Assembly: GCF_042433055.1 (NCBI RefSeq)
Contig: NZ_JBHLWB010000006.1
Span: forward strand, 1 to 64,000
Direction: 5' to 3'
From: Gallibacterium trehalosifermentans
GTDB lineage: Bacteria; Pseudomonadota; Gammaproteobacteria; Enterobacterales; Pasteurellaceae
DNA length: 64,000 nucleotides
Part shown: positions 1 through 8,281 of the stretch, piece after piece
Numbering within the stretch: the stretch's first letter is position 1
Layout of the letters: the number at the start of each line of letters is the position of its first letter
Made by a program: the position numbers and the translations under genes
The notes under the pieces: model-generated
The model's input: only the letters and a program-made list of their open reading frames with translations
The model's database searches: none
Told to the model about the DNA's origin: nothing

Positions 1-72
1 ACCGAGAGTAGTCCATTGCTTGCAATTGGCACTAGTAGGAATCCCCGTCCTTTAGGGCGGGGAGGATGTCAA
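1..72 (+). mobile_element. Right end of an IS200/IS605-type (TnpB) element
   Basis: The first 72 bases look like the 3' end of an IS200/IS605-family element. An 8-bp stem (43-50 with 55-62, one G-T wobble, loop TTTA) is followed by AGGATGTCAA at 63-72. This layout is characteristic of tnpB right ends, where the hairpin is also the 3' part of the omega RNA. The frame starting at base 1 is open to the stop at 166-168 and may hold the last codons of tnpB, but I cannot confirm the true tnpB stop. The left end and transposase body lie outside the window. The exact junction, placed here after TCAA at 72, is inferred from the family pattern. Confidence 0.7.
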
Positions 73-137
73 AGCTATCTATTCTTGAAACTAGGTTTGA
101 GCGTGATTTATAGATTGAAAATACAATTTTTCCTGTT

Positions 138-977
138 CTACTTGTTAGCTCGCAATTCAATTTCTTGATTGACTTGACCATAAATCATCATAGTAAAGAC
201 CACAGTTCCCCCTAAAATGTTACCAAAACAAGTTGGGAGGAGAAAGGTAACAAAGTAGTCATAAAGTGAAGCGTCTCCTTGGAACACTAAATAAGCAATT
301 TCAGCAGAACCTACAATTACATGCGCAAAATCACCTAATGCAATCAAATAGATAAAAAAGAAGATCATAATAAATTTACCACTGTTCACTGATGGCATCA
401 TCCATACAACGGAGGCAATCAGAATCCCAGCAGGAATCCCTTTTAAAATATTTTCTGATATGCTCATGTGTTTTACGTGCATGGCGATTTCATGCATTGC
501 ACTGACAAACTCAGGGTTGAATACCTGATGATTTTGTAAAAATAATGCCGCCAAAGCGGTACCAATGAGATTAGAGAATAATACGATAGACCATAAGCGT
601 GAAACAGCAGTTACTTTTCGCCATGTTAATGGATTAAATAAAGGAACAACGGTAGTAATGGTATTCTCAGTAAAAAGTTGCATTCTCCCTAAAATAACTA
701 ATAAAAAGCCGACTGTGTAGCCCATATTAGTTACTAATGGCGCCCAAGGTTCATTAGGAACATAAGCAGTAAAAATGGCTTTAAAGACAAATGAAAATGT
801 TACAACTAGCCCCGCAGTAATGCCCGAAAAGATAAGTGCTTTTGTTGGGCGGGTAAGTTCTTCGATTCCATCTTGGCGAATAATTTCATACAGTAAACGA
901 GGACTTAAACGTTCATACTCTTCAATCGCCATTTTATCTCGGTAGGAAAGTGTTGAAGTATCTAATTCTGATTTCAT
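138..977 (-). CDS. Formate/nitrite transporter (FNT) family protein, YfdC-like
   Basis: A 279-residue polytopic membrane protein. The first 40 residues are polar and contain a charged YRDKMAIEEYERLSPRLLYE stretch; about six hydrophobic segments follow. The pattern of NPLTWRK and GNILGGT motifs fits the FNT (FocA/NirC) fold, and the long polar N-terminus resembles E. coli YfdC. FNT proteins are pentameric channels for small monovalent anions; the substrate of the YfdC branch is not established. A strong ribosome site (GGAGG) lies 6 bases before the ATG at 977. The gene stands alone and converges on the transposon end at 1-72. The family call is firm; the substrate is unknown. Confidence 0.82.
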   Translation of the reverse strand: MKSELDTSTLSYRDKMAIEEYERLSPRLLYEIIRQDGIEELTRPTKALIFSGITAGLVVTFSFVFKAIFTAYVPNEPWAPLVTNMGYTVGFLLVILGRMQLFTENTITTVVPLFNPLTWRKVTAVSRLWSIVLFSNLIGTALAALFLQNHQVFNPEFVSAMHEIAMHVKHMSISENILKGIPAGILIASVVWMMPSVNSGKFIMIFFFIYLIALGDFAHVIVGSAEIAYLVFQGDASLYDYFVTFLLPTCFGNILGGTVVFTMMIYGQVNQEIELRANK

Positions 978-1152
978 TGAGTTTCCTCCTTTTTTGAATA
1001 AGTTAAAGATTTAATATCTGGATTTCACATAAGCGGCGTATTCTAGCATAAATAATATAGGCGCTAACAAATTTCTTGGAAAGAAACTAGGCTTCACAAC
1101 AGGAATACTCTATAATTGCCGATTTCTGATGTGATTTAAGATTAAAATTGAT

Positions 1153-2251
1153 ATGTTTGAAATAAACCCAATTAAAAATAGAATTAGCGATATTGGCGAA
1201 AGAACCCTAGCGCTTAGGGGGTATCTTTGACTTTGATAGCAAGGTAGAGCGTTTAGAAGAAGTCAATGCGGAATTAGAACAACCTGATATCTGGAATGAT
1301 CCAGAGAAAGCACAAGCGTTAGGTAAAGAACGTTCTTCATTGGAAGCTGTTGTCAATACTATTAAAGATCTACAACAAGGTTTGGAAGATGTCGACGGCT
1401 TGCTAGAACTTGCGGTAGAAGCCGATGATCAAGAAACGTTTGATGAGGTGCTCGTTGAGTTAGATCAGTTAGAAGCAAAACTCGCAAAATTGGAATTTCG
1501 CAGAATGTTTAGTGGCGAACACGATAGCGCGGATTGTTATGTGGATTTACAAGCGGGATCAGGTGGAACGGAAGCGCAAGATTGGACAGAGATGTTATTG
1601 CGAATGTATTTGCGTTGGGCTGAAAGCAAAGGCTTTAAAACGGAATTAATGGAAGTTTCTGATGGTGATGTCGCAGGCATTAAATCCGCTACCATTCGTG
1701 TCAGTGGAGAATATGCTTTTGGTTGGTTGCGAACAGAAACAGGGATTCACCGCTTAGTGCGCAAAAGTCCTTTCGACTCAAATAATCGTCGTCATACGTC
1801 ATTTAGTGCGGCGTTTGTTTATCCTGAAATAACCGATGATATTGATATTGAAATCAATCCAGCTGATTTGCGGATTGACGTGTATCGTGCATCAGGGGCA
1901 GGTGGGCAGCACGTTAATAGAACGGAAAGTGCGGTGCGAATTACCCATATGCCAAGTGGTATTGTAGTGCAATGTCAAAATGACCGTTCGCAACACAAAA
2001 ATAAAGATCAAGCAATGAAACAATTAAAAGCTAAATTGTATGAGCTTGAATTACAAAAGAAAAATGCTGAAAAGCAAGCGCTGGAAGAGAGTAAATCAGA
2101 CATTGGTTGGGGTAGCCAAATTCGCTCATATGTGCTTGATGATTCTCGCATTAAAGATCTGCGTACCGGTGTAGAAAACCGTAACACACAAGCTGTATTA
2201 GACGGTGATTTAGATCGCTTTATTGAAGCAAGTTTGAAAGCTGGATTGTAA
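1153..2251 (+). CDS. prfB: Peptide chain release factor 2, joined by programmed +1 frameshift
   Basis: RF2 recognises UGA and UAA stop codons and triggers peptide release. The gene is read as 1153-1227 joined to 1229-2251, giving 365 residues, the usual RF2 length. The first 25 codons, starting MFEINPIKNRISDIGERTLA, end at an in-frame TGA at 1228-1230; skipping T1228 restores the main frame. The main part contains the SPF tripeptide (in KSPFDSNNRRHTSF) that reads the second and third stop bases, and the GGQ peptidyl-transferase motif (in GAGGQHVNRTES). lysS follows after 29 bases, the classic prfB-lysS operon. Annotation from 1340 alone would miss the N-terminal domain. Confidence 0.97.
1213..1231 (+). 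promoter_or_regulatory. RF2 autoregulatory +1 frameshift site
   Basis: The bases CTTAGGGGGTATCTTTGAC are the canonical prfB recoding signal: an internal Shine-Dalgarno-like AGGGGG, three bases of spacing, the slippery CTT codon (1225-1227) and the in-frame TGA (1228-1230) followed by C. When RF2 is scarce the ribosome pauses at TGA and slips forward one base, so RF2 controls its own synthesis. Confidence 0.97.
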
Positions 2252-2280
2252 AAAATAATTGAGAAATAAAAGGTATAACT

Positions 2281-3789
2281 ATGTCAGAACATAATCAAGA
2301 ACTTGATCTAAATGGTGAAATGTTAGTTCGCCGTGAAAAATTAGCAAGTTTACGCCAAAAAGGAAATGCGTTTCCAAATACGTTTCGTCGCGATAGTCTT
2401 GCGGGTGATTTGCATACTTCTTATGCAAATGAAGAGAGTGAAGCGTTAAAAGATAAGGAAATTCCTGTTGCGGTAGCGGGACGTATTATGACGCGCCGTA
2501 AAATGGGAAAAGCAAGCTTTATTACCATTCAAGATATGAGCGGTAAAATCCAACTCTATGTTGCCCGTGATTTATTGCCTGAAGGTGTGTATGAAGAAAT
2601 GATGGCGATGTTAGATCTCGGGGATATTGTTGGGGCGAAAGGGACATTATTTAAAACCAAAACTAATGAATTAACGGTGCGTTGTACAGACATTGAGTTG
2701 CTGACTAAAGCATTACGCCCATTGCCTGATAAATTCCATGGTTTATCGGATCAAGAAATGCGTTATCGCCAACGTTATCTCGATTTGATTAGCAACGAAG
2801 AGTCTCGCCGTACTTTTGTGATTCGTTCTAAAGTGATTGCGGGTATCCGTGAATACTTTATTGGCAAAGGTTTTATGGAAGTGGAAACTCCAATGTTGCA
2901 AGTGATCCCAGGTGGCGCATCGGCACGCCCATTTGTAACGCACCATAATGCCCTTGATATTGATATGTATCTGCGTATTGCACCAGAACTTTACTTAAAA
3001 CGTTTAGTCGTTGGTGGATTTGAACGTGTATTTGAGTTAAACCGTAATTTCCGTAATGAAGGGGTTTCTGTTCGCCATAACCCAGAATTTACAATGTTGG
3101 AATACTACCAAGCCTATGCGGATTATCATGATCTAATGGATAACACTGAAGAACTATTGCGTAAATTGGCGTTAGATATTTTAGGTACAACTATTGTTCC
3201 TTATGGTGAATATGAATTTGATTTCGGCAAACCGTTTGAGCGTATTACGATGCACGAAGCCATTCTAAAATATGGTGCGGATAAAGGGATTGTAAAAGAG
3301 GATTTATATGATCTTGAAAAAGCAAAACAACTTGCAACAAAACTTGGCATTGAAGTACAAAAATCTTGGGGCTTGGGGAGTTTAGTCAATGCTATTTTTG
3401 AAGAGGTTGCAGAGCATCACTTGATCCAACCAACTTTCCTAATGGCGCACCCAGCCGAAATTTCGCCATTAGCGCGTCGTAATGATCAAAATCCAGAGGT
3501 AACTGATCGTTTTGAACTCTTTATTGGTGGACGTGAAATTGGTAACGGCTTCTCAGAATTGAATGATGCTGAAGATCAAAATGAGCGTTTTGATGCACAA
3601 GTGGCAGCAAAAGAGGCGGGTGATGATGAGGCAATGTTCAAAGATGAAGATTTTGTGGTGGCATTAGAACATGGCTTACCGCCAACAGCAGGAGAGGGAT
3701 TAGGGATTGACCGCTTAGCGATGTTGTTTGCTAATGCTGCTTCTATTCGTGATGTGATTCTCTTTCCAGCGATGAAACATAAGGCATAA
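2281..3789 (+). CDS. lysS: Lysine--tRNA ligase, class II
   Basis: Cytoplasmic enzyme that charges tRNA-Lys with lysine at the cost of ATP. At 502 residues it matches bacterial class II LysRS. An OB-fold anticodon-binding domain occupies about residues 50-165 (VAVAGRIMTRRKMGKASF). The class II catalytic core follows, with motif 1 around FMEVETPMLQVIPGGA, motif 2 FRNEGVSVRHNPEFTMLEYY, and motif 3 GLGIDRLAMLFANA near the C-terminus. It follows prfB by 29 bases with its own RBS (AAAGG) and ends in a strong terminator, so prfB-lysS is one operon. Confidence 0.97.
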   Translation: MSEHNQELDLNGEMLVRREKLASLRQKGNAFPNTFRRDSLAGDLHTSYANEESEALKDKEIPVAVAGRIMTRRKMGKASFITIQDMSGKIQLYVARDLLPEGVYEEMMAMLDLGDIVGAKGTLFKTKTNELTVRCTDIELLTKALRPLPDKFHGLSDQEMRYRQRYLDLISNEESRRTFVIRSKVIAGIREYFIGKGFMEVETPMLQVIPGGASARPFVTHHNALDIDMYLRIAPELYLKRLVVGGFERVFELNRNFRNEGVSVRHNPEFTMLEYYQAYADYHDLMDNTEELLRKLALDILGTTIVPYGEYEFDFGKPFERITMHEAILKYGADKGIVKEDLYDLEKAKQLATKLGIEVQKSWGLGSLVNAIFEEVAEHHLIQPTFLMAHPAEISPLARRNDQNPEVTDRFELFIGGREIGNGFSELNDAEDQNERFDAQVAAKEAGDDEAMFKDEDFVVALEHGLPPTAGEGLGIDRLAMLFANAASIRDVILFPAMKHKA

Positions 3790-3803
3790 TTAAAAGAAAA
3801 CGA

Positions 3804-3838
3804 AAAGCTGCATTTGTAAAAAGTGCAGCTTTTTTTAT
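3804..3838 (+). terminator. Intrinsic terminator of prfB-lysS
   Basis: Stem AAAGCTGCA (3804-3812) pairs with TGCAGCTTT (3824-3832) and is followed by a T-run, 14 bases after the lysS stop. Confidence 0.9.
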
Positions 3839-3963
3839 ACCATTCGTTTAGGTAAGCCATAGTATATAATTTTATTTCCTCTATTCACTTCACACTTTTT
3901 CGTATTATTCCTCGCTCTTTTGTCATATTTACTTATTTTTACCTTGCGGAACAAGGAGGAAAT

Positions 3964-4818
3964 ATGCGACGACTATTATTGGGATTATTGAGCATGATTT
4001 GTATCTTACCTGCTCAAGCGAAAGAATCAGTGATGTTATTAAATGAATATCGTGATCAAGATCTGCAAGGTTGGGTAATGAGTGAGAAATTAGATGGCGT
4101 ACGAGGTTATTGGAATGGTAAACAATTAATTACGCGACAAGAGAACCGTTTATTTCCTCCAGATTACTTTATTAAAGATTTTCCTCCATTTGCGATTGAT
4201 GGCGAATTATTTAGTGAACGAGGGAAATTTGCAGAGATTTCTAGTATTACTAGAAGTTTAGAAGATAAAGGGTGGTATAAATTAAAACTATATGTCTTTG
4301 ATGTCCCAGAAGCACAGGGGGATTTATGGCAGCGTTTATCTGTATTACAAGATTATTTAGTTAAACACCCATCTCCTTATATTGAAATTATTCCGCAATT
4401 ACCGATTGAAAATAAACAAGCTGTTTTTCAGTTTTTGGATCAGGTAGAAAAATTAGGCGGTGAGGGTGTGGTAGTACGAAATCCAAAGGCTGAATACTTA
4501 ACAGGACGTAGTAATCAAATTTTAAAACTTAAACGTCATCAAGATGAAGAATGTACAGTTATCGCACATCATAAAGGTAAGGGGCAATTCCATAATGTAA
4601 TGGGATCGCTTACTTGTGAAAATTATCGAGGACAATTTAAAATCGGTTCGGGGTTTTCTCTTGATGAACGAGCTAACCCACCACCGATTGGGAGCGTGAT
4701 TACTTATAAATATCGTGGTGAAACGGCAAAAGGGAAGCCGAAATTTGCAACCTATTGGCGACAACGAGTTACGACTCAACCAGTTGATAATGGATTACAA
4801 ACAGTTGATCCGTATTAG
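3964..4818 (+). CDS. ligE: ATP-dependent DNA ligase with signal peptide (Lig E type)
   Basis: A 284-residue minimal ATP-dependent DNA ligase that seals nicked duplex DNA. The adenylation lysine is K42 in the motif I sequence EKLDGVRGYW; later nucleotidyltransferase motifs include AIDGELF (III), GEGVVVRNP (IV) and ILKLKRH (V). A short OB-fold follows. The first 19 residues form a signal peptide (hydrophobic core LLLGLLSMICILPAQA), which places the mature enzyme in the periplasm, as proposed for Lig E of Haemophilus and Neisseria. The family is discussed in connection with extracellular DNA and competence, but its role is not settled. GGAGG precedes the ATG. Its last 50 bases overlap the 3' end of yqfB on the other strand. 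Confidence 0.93.
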   Translation: MRRLLLGLLSMICILPAQAKESVMLLNEYRDQDLQGWVMSEKLDGVRGYWNGKQLITRQENRLFPPDYFIKDFPPFAIDGELFSERGKFAEISSITRSLEDKGWYKLKLYVFDVPEAQGDLWQRLSVLQDYLVKHPSPYIEIIPQLPIENKQAVFQFLDQVEKLGGEGVVVRNPKAEYLTGRSNQILKLKRHQDEECTVIAHHKGKGQFHNVMGSLTCENYRGQFKIGSGFSLDERANPPPIGSVITYKYRGETAKGKPKFATYWRQRVTTQPVDNGLQTVDPY

Positions 4819-5083
4819 GGTAAATTTCTTGAATGACTGTTTTCAACTCACTCAGCGTCATATTTTCTTGTTGTGCGTGAGTGTCTGTTAATTCCTGAAA
4901 AGAAATTGCCGTTATGGCAAGAATTTTGATTTTAGCAAACCATTGATGTTGTTCAAAAGTAAATACATCAACAGTGCTACCAATAGTGAAATCTTTTTCA
5001 CTTGCATCACGAATGGTAATGGTTTTGCTACCATTTAAAATATTTGCTTGAAAACGTTGATAAAAAGTAATCTCATTAAGCAT
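4769..5083 (-). CDS. yqfB: N4-acetylcytidine amidohydrolase-like ASCH-domain protein
   Basis: A 104-residue protein spanning one ASCH domain, close in length to E. coli YqfB (103 residues), which removes the acetyl group from N4-acetylcytidine. The family pattern is visible: ITFYQRF at the start, then ILNGSKTITIRD with the conserved lysine and TIRD turn, and a central STVDVFTF strand. I chose the ATG at 5083 because it gives the family length and lies just after the stop of the upstream gene at 5085; a longer frame back to 5146 would run inside that gene. It is probably co-transcribed with the TRIC gene and converges on ligE with a 50-base overlap. Confidence 0.85.
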   Translation of the reverse strand: MLNEITFYQRFQANILNGSKTITIRDASEKDFTIGSTVDVFTFEQHQWFAKIKILAITAISFQELTDTHAQQENMTLSELKTVIQEIYPNTDQLFVIHYQLVES

Positions 5084-5084
5084 A

Positions 5085-5738
5085 TTATTTTTTCCGTTTT
5101 GGTAGTTTTTCCACCCAAGACCAATTTTTATCTTCTTGGTAGTCAAAAATAGGTAAACTTAAACCAAAGCGAATGGCAAGCAAGCGAGCGAGGAAACCCG
5201 CTAAGAGAGTAATTAATGTAATTGCATCAGGTGGAAGGCTGGTTTCTTGTAACCCAATATAAACAGCGGTTGCTAAGAAAGCGATACTTGCATATAACTC
5301 TTTTTGAAACACTAATGGGATACGGTTACAGAGTAAATCTCGTAAGACACCACCAAATGCGCCAGTAATAATGGCTGCAACAGAGGCAATAATAAAACCA
5401 TGCCCCATATTTAACGCAACTTGTGCGCCGATAATAGAGAAAACAATTAAGCCCAACGCATCTAAGATTAAGAAAACTGCTTTTAAATACCGCATTAATG
5501 GTGCAATGATAACGGTTAATACGGCAGCACCAGCGACAATCGCAATATATTCAGGGTGTTTCACCCACCCTAAAGGATAGTGCCCTAACAATACATCTCG
5601 TACAGAACCACCGCCAATAGCGGTTACAGAGGCAATAATAATGACGCCAAAAATATCCATTTTTTCTCGACCAGCTGCTAATGCACCAGTAATTGCTTCA
5701 GCAGTGATACCAATTAAATAAAGAATGGTTAGTAACAT
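5085..5738 (-). CDS. TRIC-type (UPF0126) cation channel family protein
   Basis: A 217-residue integral membrane protein with seven hydrophobic segments in the duplicated arrangement of prokaryotic TRIC channels (E. coli YicG and YadS). Both repeat signatures are present: ASVTAIGGGSVRDVLLG in the first half and AAIITGAFGGVLRDLLCNRIP in the second, with the GG-x-RD loops conserved. TRIC proteins are trimeric channels for potassium or other monovalent cations; the physiological role in bacteria is unclear. It is the first gene of a two-gene operon with yqfB. No strong ribosome site is visible before ATG 5738. Confidence 0.88.
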   Translation of the reverse strand: MLLTILYLIGITAEAITGALAAGREKMDIFGVIIIASVTAIGGGSVRDVLLGHYPLGWVKHPEYIAIVAGAAVLTVIIAPLMRYLKAVFLILDALGLIVFSIIGAQVALNMGHGFIIASVAAIITGAFGGVLRDLLCNRIPLVFQKELYASIAFLATAVYIGLQETSLPPDAITLITLLAGFLARLLAIRFGLSLPIFDYQEDKNWSWVEKLPKRKK

Positions 5739-6097
5739 AAGTAGTGTATCTAGTTAGAGGTAAAGATTAGATTGTACTTGAAACGGGGATTATTAGTGAA
5801 ATATTTTCTCTTAAATCGTTGCTAAATCACTTTTGTCTAAAAATAAAGCGTTTAAATATTCAGCAGTTAAAATGTTATTTGATAACGTTAATAAAAAAAT
5901 TAATCACCATTAATAATTTCAGATAACAAATAAACTGCTTAAACGAAAAAATCTTTTCATGTTTTTATTCTGATAAATGATGAAAAAATAGTTTTTTATA
6001 AAGATTTTATATTTTCAATTTATTGTTTTTTAGATTGATCTACTAAATTTTTTATGATTTTATTTAAAAACACTAATTATTATTTAGAGAATTTACT
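5739..6097. other. AT-rich divergent intergenic region
   Basis: About 360 bases between the divergent TRIC and Nramp genes. It is very AT-rich and I see no gene in it. A short inverted repeat, GTTAT-TTG-ATAAC (5874-5886), could be an operator. Promoters for both neighbours must lie here but no consensus pair stands out. Confidence 0.5.
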
Positions 6098-7360
6098 ATG
6101 AATACAATAACAACGACGAATAATAAGCAATATTCTACGGTGAAGAGCCGTTTTTCTGCATTAGGACCTGGTATTTTAATGGCTTCTGCAGCAGTGGGCG
6201 GCTCACATCTTATCGCGTCGACTCAGTCTGGTGCAATTTATGGTTGGCAACTAGCAATTATTATTATTTTAGCTAATTTATTCAAATATCCATTTTTCCG
6301 TTTTGGGGTGCAATATACCTTAGAAACGAATAAAACTTTATTGGAAGGATATAAAGAGAAAGGTGTATTTTATCTTTGGATTTTCTTTTTATTAAATATT
6401 TTTGCCACCATGATTAATACTGCAGCAGTTGCCTTGCTTTCTGCTGTGATTTTATCATTTGTGATTCCATTGCCTGTGCCAATGTTAAGTTTGACAGTAC
6501 TCATTGTGAGCCTCGCTATTTTATTGTTAGGACAATATCGTTTATTAGATGGATTATCTAAAATTGTCATGATCTGTTTAACGGTGGCAACGGTATTAGC
6601 TGTTATTATTGCTGCTTTTCGTGGTGGTGTTGCACCAACTGATTATGTGAGTGAAAGCCCTTGGCAATTAGGTGCTTTAGCCTTTATTGTTGCCTTGATG
6701 GGGTGGATGCCTGCACCAATCGAAATATCTGCAATTAATTCAATGTGGGTGGTGGCAAAAAAACGTATGGCGAAAATATCTTATCGCGATGGGATTTTTG
6801 ATTTTAATGTTGGATATATTGGTACAGCTATTTTAGCCTTAGTCTTTCTTGCATTAGGTGCATTAGTACAATATGGTTCAGGTGTCCCCGTTGAAATGGT
6901 AGGTGGTAAATATGTTGCGCAACTGATTGGTATGTATTCTTCTACTATCGGGGAATGGGCAAGGGGATTAATTGCTTTAATTGCTTTTCTTTGTATGTTT
7001 GGTACAACATTAACAGTCATTGATGGGTATTCACGTACTAATGTAGAAAGTTTACGATTATTGCTTAATCGAAAGGGGACTCGAGCAACCTATTTAAATA
7101 TTGCCTTTGTTTTAGCAACATTATCGGGTGCAATGATTATTTTCTTCTTTAATAATGCGTTAGGACCAATGTTGAAATTTGCAATGATTGCATCATTTGT
7201 TGCTACGCCAGTTTTTGCGACATTAAATTTTCTTTTGACTTTAAAAGGTGGTAAACATCAAGTTAAAGGTGGATTATATTGGCTTGCTTTAATTGGTTTA
7301 TTGTATTTAACCATGTTCACATTATTTTTTATTATTTATCAATTAGGGTTATTTAATTAA
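6098..7360 (+). CDS. Divergent Nramp-family transporter
   Basis: A 420-residue membrane protein with about 11 hydrophobic segments and the overall layout of Nramp metal transporters, starting GPGILMASAAVGGSHLIAST. Two metal-binding motifs differ from canonical Nramp (MntH). The DPGN sequence of helix 1 is replaced by AVGGSH, and the helix 6 MPH motif reads MPAPIE, which keeps the methionine but loses the histidine. The loss of the helix 1 aspartate and asparagine suggests a different substrate from manganese or iron, as in other Nramp-related groups. The family assignment is good; the substrate is unknown. It is a single-gene unit ended by a terminator. Confidence 0.75.
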   Translation: MNTITTTNNKQYSTVKSRFSALGPGILMASAAVGGSHLIASTQSGAIYGWQLAIIIILANLFKYPFFRFGVQYTLETNKTLLEGYKEKGVFYLWIFFLLNIFATMINTAAVALLSAVILSFVIPLPVPMLSLTVLIVSLAILLLGQYRLLDGLSKIVMICLTVATVLAVIIAAFRGGVAPTDYVSESPWQLGALAFIVALMGWMPAPIEISAINSMWVVAKKRMAKISYRDGIFDFNVGYIGTAILALVFLALGALVQYGSGVPVEMVGGKYVAQLIGMYSSTIGEWARGLIALIAFLCMFGTTLTVIDGYSRTNVESLRLLLNRKGTRATYLNIAFVLATLSGAMIIFFFNNALGPMLKFAMIASFVATPVFATLNFLLTLKGGKHQVKGGLYWLALIGLLYLTMFTLFFIIYQLGLFN

Positions 7361-7384
7361 CCTAATACTTGATATTTAGTTACT

Positions 7385-7409
7385 AAGGCAGTAATTTACT
7401 GCCTTTTTT
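7385..7409 (+). terminator. Intrinsic terminator of the Nramp-family gene
   Basis: AAGGCAGTAA (7385-7394) and TTACTGCCTT (7396-7405) form a hairpin followed by a T-run, 25 bases after the stop codon. Confidence 0.85.
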
Positions 7410-7433
7410 ATTGGATAATTTTAGGGATAGGTT

Positions 7434-7904
7434 ATGCAGAAAATTCGGATTTTATTTATCTGTTTAGGGAATATATGCCGTTCACCAATGGCAGAATTTA
7501 TTTTTAAAGATAAAGTAAAAAAAGCAAATTTAACAGAGCAAATTTTTGTGGATAGTGCTGGAACAGCAGGGTGGCATAGTGGTGCAGGAATGCATTGTGG
7601 TACTGCTGATATGCTAGATTTACATAAAATTGAGAATCATGGGTTTCGTAGCCGACAAGTTACCAAACAAGATTTGCAACAATTTGATTATCTCATTGGT
7701 ATGGATAATAGCAATATCAATGAGTTAGAAAAGCTATTTGGATATCAACCAGAGAAAATTTTTAAAATTACAGATCTCTGTTCATGGTTACCAAAAGATC
7801 ATATTCCTGACCCTTGGTATACAGGGAATTTTACTGAAACATATGAATTATTAGAGAGTTGTTGTGAAGCATTATTAGTGAAAATAAAGCAACAATTAAA
7901 GTAA
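7434..7904 (+). CDS. Low-molecular-weight protein-tyrosine phosphatase
   Basis: A 156-residue cytoplasmic phosphatase. The P-loop CLGNICRSPMAEF near the N-terminus carries the C-x5-R-S signature with the catalytic cysteine, and DPWYTG near the C-terminus supplies the general-acid aspartate. In many bacteria such enzymes act opposite a tyrosine kinase in capsule export, but no kinase or capsule gene is nearby, so the target is unknown. The length is typical of the family. A CRP site for the next gene begins three bases after its stop codon. Confidence 0.93.
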   Translation: MQKIRILFICLGNICRSPMAEFIFKDKVKKANLTEQIFVDSAGTAGWHSGAGMHCGTADMLDLHKIENHGFRSRQVTKQDLQQFDYLIGMDNSNINELEKLFGYQPEKIFKITDLCSWLPKDHIPDPWYTGNFTETYELLESCCEALLVKIKQQLK

Positions 7905-7906
7905 AG

Positions 7907-7949
7907 TGTGATGTTGTTCACAGTAGCCCAGAAGGAAAAACGCTATATT
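7907..7949 (+). promoter_or_regulatory. CRP site and probable class II promoter for the YdcH-like gene
   Basis: TGTGATGTTGTTCACA (7907-7922) matches the CRP consensus TGTGA-N6-TCACA at all ten positions. TATATT (7944-7949) lies where a -10 box would be if the CRP site is centred near -41.5, giving a predicted start near 7956. The protein start is at 7981. Confidence 0.75.
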
Positions 7950-7980
7950 AATTATGAACAATTATCCAGAGGAGAAAATT

Positions 7981-8202
7981 ATGTTTCCAGAATACCGTGA
8001 TTTAATTAGCGTATTAAAAACTCAAGATAAACATTTTGCTAAATTGTTTGATGAACATAATGAGCTTGATCATAAAATTCAAAATATGATAAATAAAATT
8101 GACTATGGTACTCACGAAGAAATTGAAACGTTAAAGAAAGTAAAATTACGTTTGAAAGATGAGATGTATGTTATTTTGAAACAATATGCTGAAAGTAGAT
8201 AA
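7981..8202 (+). CDS. YdcH/DUF465 family small protein
   Basis: A 73-residue charged helical protein starting MFPEYRDLISVLK. It matches the DUF465 (YdcH) family: an FPEYR start, the central LFDEHNELDHKI segment and a lysine-rich KKVKLRLKDEMY end, likely a helical hairpin. I chose ATG 7981 because GAGGAG lies 7 bases upstream and the family begins here; an earlier ATG at 7954 lacks such a site. The function of the family is not known. A perfect CRP site upstream suggests control by carbon status. Confidence 0.88.
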   Translation: MFPEYRDLISVLKTQDKHFAKLFDEHNELDHKIQNMINKIDYGTHEEIETLKKVKLRLKDEMYVILKQYAESR

Positions 8203-8234
8203 TCTGTAATAAATATAGTTGTTTTATGCAAAAG

Positions 8235-8264
8235 AAAAGGCACTATTGTTAGTGCCTTTTTATT
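8235..8264. terminator. Bidirectional terminator between the YdcH-like gene and the TRAP operon
   Basis: AAAAGGCACT (8235-8244) pairs with AGTGCCTTTT (8251-8260) around a 6-base loop; A- and T-runs on the two sides let it serve both converging units. Confidence 0.88.
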
Positions 8265-8281
8265 TGTCATCATTCTGGTAT

